Source of the DNA: CBDUXT01 sp965371245
GTDB taxonomy: Bacteria > Planctomycetota > Phycisphaerae > UBA1845
NCBI GenBank assembly: GCA_965371245.1
Contig: CBDUXT010000001.1
Coordinates: forward strand, 1-64,000
Length of the DNA stretch: 64,000 nt
Direction of reading: 5' to 3'
Positions 59,628-64,000 of the stretch are shown piece after piece; positions within the stretch are counted from its first letter, which is position 1, and every line of letters begins with the position of its first letter. The position numbers and the translations under genes are program-made. Under the pieces are notes generated by a model, which worked only from the letters and a program-made list of their open reading frames with translations, did no database searches and was not told the origin of the DNA.

Positions 59628-60079
59628 TCCGTGGTCACGTCGCCCTTTGTTCTATTGATCGCCGCGTTGGCCGTGTGCCAGGCGAGCGTGGCGCACTTGA
59701 CACGTGCCGGATACTGGCAGACCCCTGAAAACACCTCGAGCTTTCCAAGACCGGGACCGTCGTTCGTCTCGACGGATTCCTCGGTGATCAGCCCGTGGAA
59801 TTGCTTGAACAGCGCCTTGGCCTGATCGACCGTCTTGCCCTTGAGCGACTCGGTCATCAGCGAGGCCGATGCCGTGGAGATGGCGCACCCGGATCCCTGA
59901 AAGGTGATTTCCGAGATGACACCGTTCCGGACCCTCACGAACACGGTCACACGGTCACCGCAGAGAGGGTTGTAGCCCTCCGCCTGGTGGTCCGACTCGT
60001 CGAGCGGTCGAAAGTTGCGCGGACACCGATTGTGATCGAGAATCAGATCCTGATAGAGTTCGTTTAGATCGTTCATCAT
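59624..60079 (-). CDS. sufU: SufU-type Fe-S assembly protein
   Basis: A 151-residue IscU-fold protein. Three cysteines of the zinc/cluster site are in GYNPLCGDRVTVF (about 41), FQGSGCAISTASASLMTE (about 66) and PARVKCATLAWHT (about 128), and YQDLILDHNRCPRNFRPL is the SufU N-terminal signature. In SufU, unlike IscU, an 18-20 residue insertion lies between cysteines 2 and 3, as seen here. It takes persulfide from SufS. Its start overlaps the sufS stop by four bases. Confidence 0.93.
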   Translation of the reverse strand: MMNDLNELYQDLILDHNRCPRNFRPLDESDHQAEGYNPLCGDRVTVFVRVRNGVISEITFQGSGCAISTASASLMTESLKGKTVDQAKALFKQFHGLITEESVETNDGPGLGKLEVFSGVCQYPARVKCATLAWHTANAAINRTKGDVTTE

Positions 60080-61347
60080 GTGAACACCTTAACGACTTGA
60101 TCGATCCCGGCAACGAGGGCGTCGATTTCCGCGCGCGTGTTGTAAAAAGCAAGCGAGGCGCGGCAGGTGGCCGGTAAACCGAAGTGGGCCATCACGGGCT
60201 GGGCGCAGTGGTGCCCGGTGCGGATGGCGATGCCGGCTTGATCGAGAACGGTGCCGACATCGTGCGGATGGACGCCCTCGACCACGAAGGAAACAACCGC
60301 CGCCCGGTTGGCGGCCGTTCCGATGAGTCGAACCTGCGGCACGGACGACAAGGCCTCAATGGCATGGACAAGCAGGCTCTGTTCGTACGCCGCGATGCGA
60401 TCGAGACCGACCTCGGTCACATAGTCGATGGCCGCCCCGAACCCGACGGTGCCGGCGATGTTCGGGGTGCCGGCCTCGAACTTGTGTGGGACGTCGTTAT
60501 AGACGGTCTTGTCGAAGCTCACCGATTTGATCATCTCGCCGCCGCCCTGGTACGGGGGAAGCGATTCCAGCAAGTCCAGCTTGCCGTAGAGGACGCCAAC
60601 GCCGGTGGGTCCGAAGACCTTGTGGCTGGAGAAGGTGTAGAAGTCGGCATCGAGCGCGCGAACGTCCACCTTCATGTGCGGAACCGCCTGGGCTCCGTCG
60701 ATCAGCACGATGGCTCCGTGACGGTGCGCCGCCTCGATCATTTGCGCCACGGGGTTGATCGTCCCAATGGCGTTGGAAACGTGCGTGACGGCCACGAGTT
60801 TCGTCTTCGGTCCGAGCAATTTCTCGTACTCGTCCATGACGACTTCGCCGGCGTCGTTGATCGGGGCCACCCGGAGGTGCGCGCCGACCTGCTCACAAAG
60901 AAGCTGCCAGGGAACGATGTTGGAATGGTGTTCGATCGTTGAGATCACGATCTCATCGCCGGCACCCAGATGCATTCGCCCGTACGTCTGCGCCACGAGA
61001 TTGACGGCCTCGGTGGCGCCGCGGACGAAGATGATTTCCTCCGGTCGCTCCGCGCCGATCAGTTTCCGTGCCTTGTGGCGGCACCGCTCGTATGCGTCCG
61101 TGGCTCGGACGCTGAGCGCATGCACGCCGCGGTGGATGTTGGCGTTGTCGGCGCTGTAATGATGTACGATCGCGTCGATGACGGCCTGTGGCTTTTGCGC
61201 GGTGGCCGCGCTATCGAGGTAAACCAGCGGGTTCCCGTTTACCGTCTGCTGCAAGATGGGGAAATCCCGGCGCACCCGATCGACGTCGAACGCGTTTGTC
61301 GCGTGAGACGAGTGGGCGCCGGATGAGATGTCCTCCGTGTGGATCAT
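60076..61347 (-). CDS. sufS: Cysteine desulfurase SufS
   Basis: A 423-residue class II cysteine desulfurase that releases sulfur from cysteine for Fe-S clusters. FPILQQTVNGNPLVYLDSAATAQKP is the typical start; HHSNIVPWQLL and DGAQAVPHM bind PLP; YTFSSHKVFGPTGVGVLYG holds the Schiff-base lysine; IAIRTGHHCAQPVMAHF holds the reactive cysteine. It pairs with SufU and overlaps sufD and sufU by four bases each. Confidence 0.96.
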   Translation of the reverse strand: MIHTEDISSGAHSSHATNAFDVDRVRRDFPILQQTVNGNPLVYLDSAATAQKPQAVIDAIVHHYSADNANIHRGVHALSVRATDAYERCRHKARKLIGAERPEEIIFVRGATEAVNLVAQTYGRMHLGAGDEIVISTIEHHSNIVPWQLLCEQVGAHLRVAPINDAGEVVMDEYEKLLGPKTKLVAVTHVSNAIGTINPVAQMIEAAHRHGAIVLIDGAQAVPHMKVDVRALDADFYTFSSHKVFGPTGVGVLYGKLDLLESLPPYQGGGEMIKSVSFDKTVYNDVPHKFEAGTPNIAGTVGFGAAIDYVTEVGLDRIAAYEQSLLVHAIEALSSVPQVRLIGTAANRAAVVSFVVEGVHPHDVGTVLDQAGIAIRTGHHCAQPVMAHFGLPATCRASLAFYNTRAEIDALVAGIDQVVKVFT

Positions 61348-62684
61348 GCTGTTCCCTGCTGCATCTCTCCATGAGGCAGCCGTTCCAACAGTCGCTCGTT
61401 GAGTTGGCTCCGCAGAGGCTCGATCTGAATCTCCTCCAGGCTCTCCGCCGCAAAGGCGTAGACGAGCAGGTTGCGTGCCGCCGCCAGGGTTAGGCCGCGC
61501 GAACGCAGGTAGAAAAGGGCCTGTTCGTTAACCTGTCCGACGGTCGCGCCGTGTGTGCACTTCACGTCGTTCGCGAGAATCTCGAGCTGGGGCTTGCTCT
61601 GGATTTGGGCGTCGGGCGAGAGCAGCATGCTCTGGTTCGTCTGCTTGGCGTCGGTCTTCTGGGCGTCCTTGCGGACGATGATTCGCCCGCTGAACACGCC
61701 GCGGCTCTTATCGTCGAGGATGCCTTTGAAGAACTCGCGGCTATCGCAATGCGGCTTGGCGTGAACGACCGTCAGGTGGTTATCGACGTGCCGGTCACCG
61801 CTCACGAAATAGAGCCCGTTGAGCGTACACTCGGCGCCCTCGCCGTCGAGCAGGGTTCGAATGTTGTTCCGTACCAACGCCCCTCCGAGCGACACCGCGT
61901 GAGACGAGACGTTGCTCGCCCGCTCCTGGTGGATCTGCAACGTGGCGATGTGAAAGGCCCGGTCGCTCTCCAGCGCGATCTTGCAGTGATCGACGATCGC
62001 GTTTTCGCGGGCGATGATTTCGGTCACCGCGTTGGTGAAGTAGACGTTGTCGTCGATGGCCGCGTAGGTCTCAACGATGGTCGCCTGGCTGTTTTCCTCA
62101 AGGACGATCAGGTTCCGCGGGTGGCAAACCGTTGGCTCCGGCGACGCGGTGGAAAGGTATAACAGGTGAATCGGTGATGCCACGATCCGGCCTTTGGCGA
62201 TGTGGACGAACGCGCCGTCCTGCATGAGCGCCGTGTTCAACGCCGCAAAGGCATGATCCTCGCACCGGGCATGGCGGGCCAGGTGTGGCTCAACCGCCGC
62301 CGCGTTTTTCTTGACGGCCGCCGCCAGGCTATCGACCGTCACACCGTCCGCGAGCGCGCCGAGATTCGACAGGCTGGCGTCGAATCGGCCGTTGACAAAC
62401 ACCAGCCGGCAGCCCTTTGTTTCGAAGCAAAAAGGCGCCAGGTCGCTCGGTGTGATGAAGTCCGCCGAGTGGTCGGGCACCTGAAACGGCGTCGCGGCGA
62501 TCCTCGCTACGTTGGTGTATCGCCATTCCTCGTGCTTGGTCGTGGGCAAGCCCAGCGCCGAAAAGCGGGCGAAAGCGGCCTTTCGCACGGGGAGCAGCCA
62601 GTCCGGTTGACCGGCGAGCGCGTCGCGTTCGAGTTGCTCGAAGTGCGAGAGGTAGAGGTCGTTGGTTTTTTTGACGTCTATCAT
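61344..62684 (-). CDS. sufD: Fe-S cluster assembly scaffold protein SufD
   Basis: A 446-residue SufD. LPTTKHEEWRYTNVARIAATPF is the family N-terminal signature; the central beta-helix region (VETYAAIDDNVYFTNAVTEIIARENAIVDHCKI) and C-terminal DKSRGVFSGRIIVRKDAQKTDAKQTNQSMLLSPDAQIQSKPQLEI ANDVKC-type segment are characteristic, with TVGQVNEQALFYLRSRGL following. It forms the SufBCD scaffold with SufC, encoded upstream. No sufB is in the window. Confidence 0.93.
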   Translation of the reverse strand: MIDVKKTNDLYLSHFEQLERDALAGQPDWLLPVRKAAFARFSALGLPTTKHEEWRYTNVARIAATPFQVPDHSADFITPSDLAPFCFETKGCRLVFVNGRFDASLSNLGALADGVTVDSLAAAVKKNAAAVEPHLARHARCEDHAFAALNTALMQDGAFVHIAKGRIVASPIHLLYLSTASPEPTVCHPRNLIVLEENSQATIVETYAAIDDNVYFTNAVTEIIARENAIVDHCKIALESDRAFHIATLQIHQERASNVSSHAVSLGGALVRNNIRTLLDGEGAECTLNGLYFVSGDRHVDNHLTVVHAKPHCDSREFFKGILDDKSRGVFSGRIIVRKDAQKTDAKQTNQSMLLSPDAQIQSKPQLEILANDVKCTHGATVGQVNEQALFYLRSRGLTLAAARNLLVYAFAAESLEEIQIEPLRSQLNERLLERLPHGEMQQGTA

Positions 62685-62702
62685 GTCGAACGAGGCCCTT
62701 CC

Positions 62703-63473
62703 CTACGTGCCCACCGGCGCGGCCGTCGTCTTGCCTTCGGCGAGCCAGCCGTAGCCTTTGTCTTCCAGCTCGAGCGCGAGCTCCTTGCCGCCGGACTTGA
62801 CGATTCGTCCATCGACCAGTACGTGAACGAAATCCGGGACGATGTAGTTGAGGAGTCTCTGGTAGTGCGTGATGACGAGCATGGCCCGGTCGGGTCCGCG
62901 AAGTCTGTTGACCCCGTCCGCGACGATCTTGAGCGCGTCGATGTCGAGCCCCGAGTCGGTCTCGTCCAGGATGGCGAGCTTGGGGTTAAGGACCGCCATC
63001 TGAAAAATCTCGTTGCGTTTCTTTTCGCCGCCGGAGAAGCCCTCGTTGATCGCACGCTGAAGCATGGCTTGGTCGATATCGACCAGCTTGGCGCTCTCTT
63101 TGGCATGTGTCAGGAAGTCCATCGCGTCGAGTTCCTCCTCGCCGCGATACTTGCGAATCGAGTTCAACGCCGCTTTGAGGAAGTAGTTCGTGCTCACGCC
63201 GGGTATTTCCACCGGGTATTGAAACGCGAGGAACACCCCCTCGCAGGCGCGCTCGTCGGCCGATAGGTCCAAGAGGTTCCCGCCGTTGTAAAGCACCTCG
63301 CCGTCGGTGACGTGGTAGGCGTTGTGCCCGGCCAGAACCAGGGCGAGCGTACTCTTGCCGGACCCGTTGGGGCCCATCAGGGAGTGCACCTCGCCGGCGC
63401 TCACCCGCAGGTTGATGCCTTTGAGGATTGTCTGGCCCTCGACCTCGGCGTGTAAGTTCCTGATTTCCAGCAT
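62703..63473 (-). CDS. sufC: Fe-S cluster assembly ATPase SufC
   Basis: A 256-residue ABC-type ATPase. Walker A GPNGSGKSTLALVLAG, the SufC-specific FLAFQYPVEIPGVSTNYFLKAALNS, signature FSGGEKKRNEIFQM, Walker B LAILDETDSGLDIDAL and switch VITHYQRLLNYI are all intact. It drives conformational change of the SufBCD scaffold. First suf gene on this strand within the window; 18 bases separate it from sufD. Confidence 0.96.
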   Translation of the reverse strand: MLEIRNLHAEVEGQTILKGINLRVSAGEVHSLMGPNGSGKSTLALVLAGHNAYHVTDGEVLYNGGNLLDLSADERACEGVFLAFQYPVEIPGVSTNYFLKAALNSIRKYRGEEELDAMDFLTHAKESAKLVDIDQAMLQRAINEGFSGGEKKRNEIFQMAVLNPKLAILDETDSGLDIDALKIVADGVNRLRGPDRAMLVITHYQRLLNYIVPDFVHVLVDGRIVKSGGKELALELEDKGYGWLAEGKTTAAPVGT

Positions 63474-63542
63474 GTCTTTTTCGAAGCTCCTATCGGCTGG
63501 GTCCGCTGCAAGCGGTCGCGAGCCGGCACGGTGATGGTTGGA

Positions 63543-64000
63543 TTAGTAGCGGGCGATCGATGGGTCGATGTCCGTCGCCCACGTATCGACCCCGCCTTTG
63601 AGGCTGCGAACGTTCGTGAACCCGTGTCCGATCAAGTGTGAAGCGGCATCCAGACTGCGAAGCCCTCTGTGGCAGTAGGTCACGATCGGCGTATCCTTCG
63701 GCCAATCGTTCATCATCTCGGCGAAGAGCGCCTGCGTGCCTTGAACCGATCCTTCGATTCTCGCCAGTTGCGCCTCCTCAGCCGGGCGGACGTCGATCAG
63801 GCGGGGCGCTTTGGGGCCGCCAAGTTCGTCGGCCAGCGCGCGGGGCTCGATCTGGATTTGCTCCTCCTGTTCGCCGCTCGCGCGGAGATGTTCCAGCACC
63901 TCCTCGACGTCGTTGACGTCATGTTTCGCGAGCACGTCGCCCAGCCGGTCCGACGGCGCGAAGCCGCACTTGCCACATCCGCCGATGTGATACCGGCGCA
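63543..64000 (-). CDS. Rhodanese-like protein with cysteine-rich N-terminus (runs off the window)
   Basis: The C-terminal part of a protein whose start is beyond 64000. The visible portion opens RRYHIGGCGKCGFAPSDRLG, a CxxC-containing segment, then a short linker and a rhodanese domain: IEPRALADELGG, RLIDVRPAEEAQLARIEGS, and the active loop TYCHRGLRSLDAASHLIGHGF with the persulfide cysteine, ending GGVDTWATDIDPS. It lies 69 bases upstream of sufC on the same strand, so it may deliver sulfur or be part of the same operon. Confidence 0.8.
   Translation of the reverse strand, partial: RRYHIGGCGKCGFAPSDRLGDVLAKHDVNDVEEVLEHLRASGEQEEQIQIEPRALADELGGPKAPRLIDVRPAEEAQLARIEGSVQGTQALFAEMMNDWPKDTPIVTYCHRGLRSLDAASHLIGHGFTNVRSLKGGVDTWATDIDPSIARY

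Noticed and set aside
60184..60942. 252-codon plus-strand frame opposite sufS
   Set aside because: SufS is certain here; the antisense frame has no recognisable motif.
1..64000. rRNA, tRNA and CRISPR arrays
   Set aside because: No rRNA core sequence, no cloverleaf with CCA-proximal motifs and no regularly spaced short repeats were noticed; a covariance-model scan was not possible.

Overview
The window looks like a piece of a planctomycete chromosome, most likely class Phycisphaerae or a close relative. The evidence is high GC, several small membrane proteins ending in the zinc ribbon 'CxxCGYDLTGN-x-SGVCxECG' that is common in that group, a very large secreted protein with a dockerin-like C-terminus, and many foldback repeats between genes. 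Taxonomy is an inference from these hallmarks. I see no rRNA, tRNA or CRISPR array.

Layout. 1-7.1 kb: a DUF1579 lipoprotein, an asparagine-synthase-like protein and a Wzx-type flippase, then a decayed junction where a sulfatase 5' end meets a Ser/Thr kinase remnant. 7.1-9.3 kb: cyclophilin, an AhpD-like protein, and a DUF3179 protein interrupted by an in-frame TGA at the family's conserved cysteine, with a SECIS-like hairpin just downstream; this is a candidate selenoprotein. 9.3-11.3 kb: a low-GC EcoRI-family restriction-modification island. 11.9-14.1 kb: a flavin reductase fused to a membrane polyferredoxin. 14.2-19.3 kb: a 1707-residue secreted protein. 20-30.2 kb: a small membrane protein, arsenite methyltransferase, two glycosyltransferases, a tetraheme cytochrome, a nucleotidyltransferase-like protein and an initiating sugar-phosphate transferase. 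With the flippase these suggest surface-polysaccharide synthesis.

30.2-33.9 kb: a tightly overlapping minus-strand operon of zinc-ribbon membrane paralogues. 34.1-40.3 kb: a TM2-domain protein with a coupled unknown, a DacZ-like diadenylate cyclase, and a divergent pair (helical-toroid protein plus GT-C enzyme) starting at a strong, possibly leaderless, promoter. 40.5-48.6 kb: housekeeping genes (Rrf2 regulator, DUF1272, HAD phosphatase, cold-shock protein, nuclease, aspartate kinase, pyrroline-5-carboxylate dehydrogenase, MgtC, citrate synthase). 49-54.9 kb: an RND efflux pair and an ArsR/SRPBCC pair. 55.2-58.4 kb: aldolase-dehydrogenase fusion and LsrF-like aldolase. 58.7-64 kb: a suf iron-sulfur operon (sufC-D-S-U plus two DUF59 genes) with a rhodanese running off the end.

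Scattered through the gaps are at least two dispersed repeat families, one a 168-bp MITE-like element with 12-bp terminal inverted repeats, plus several unrelated foldback elements; some supply the stop codon of the adjacent gene.
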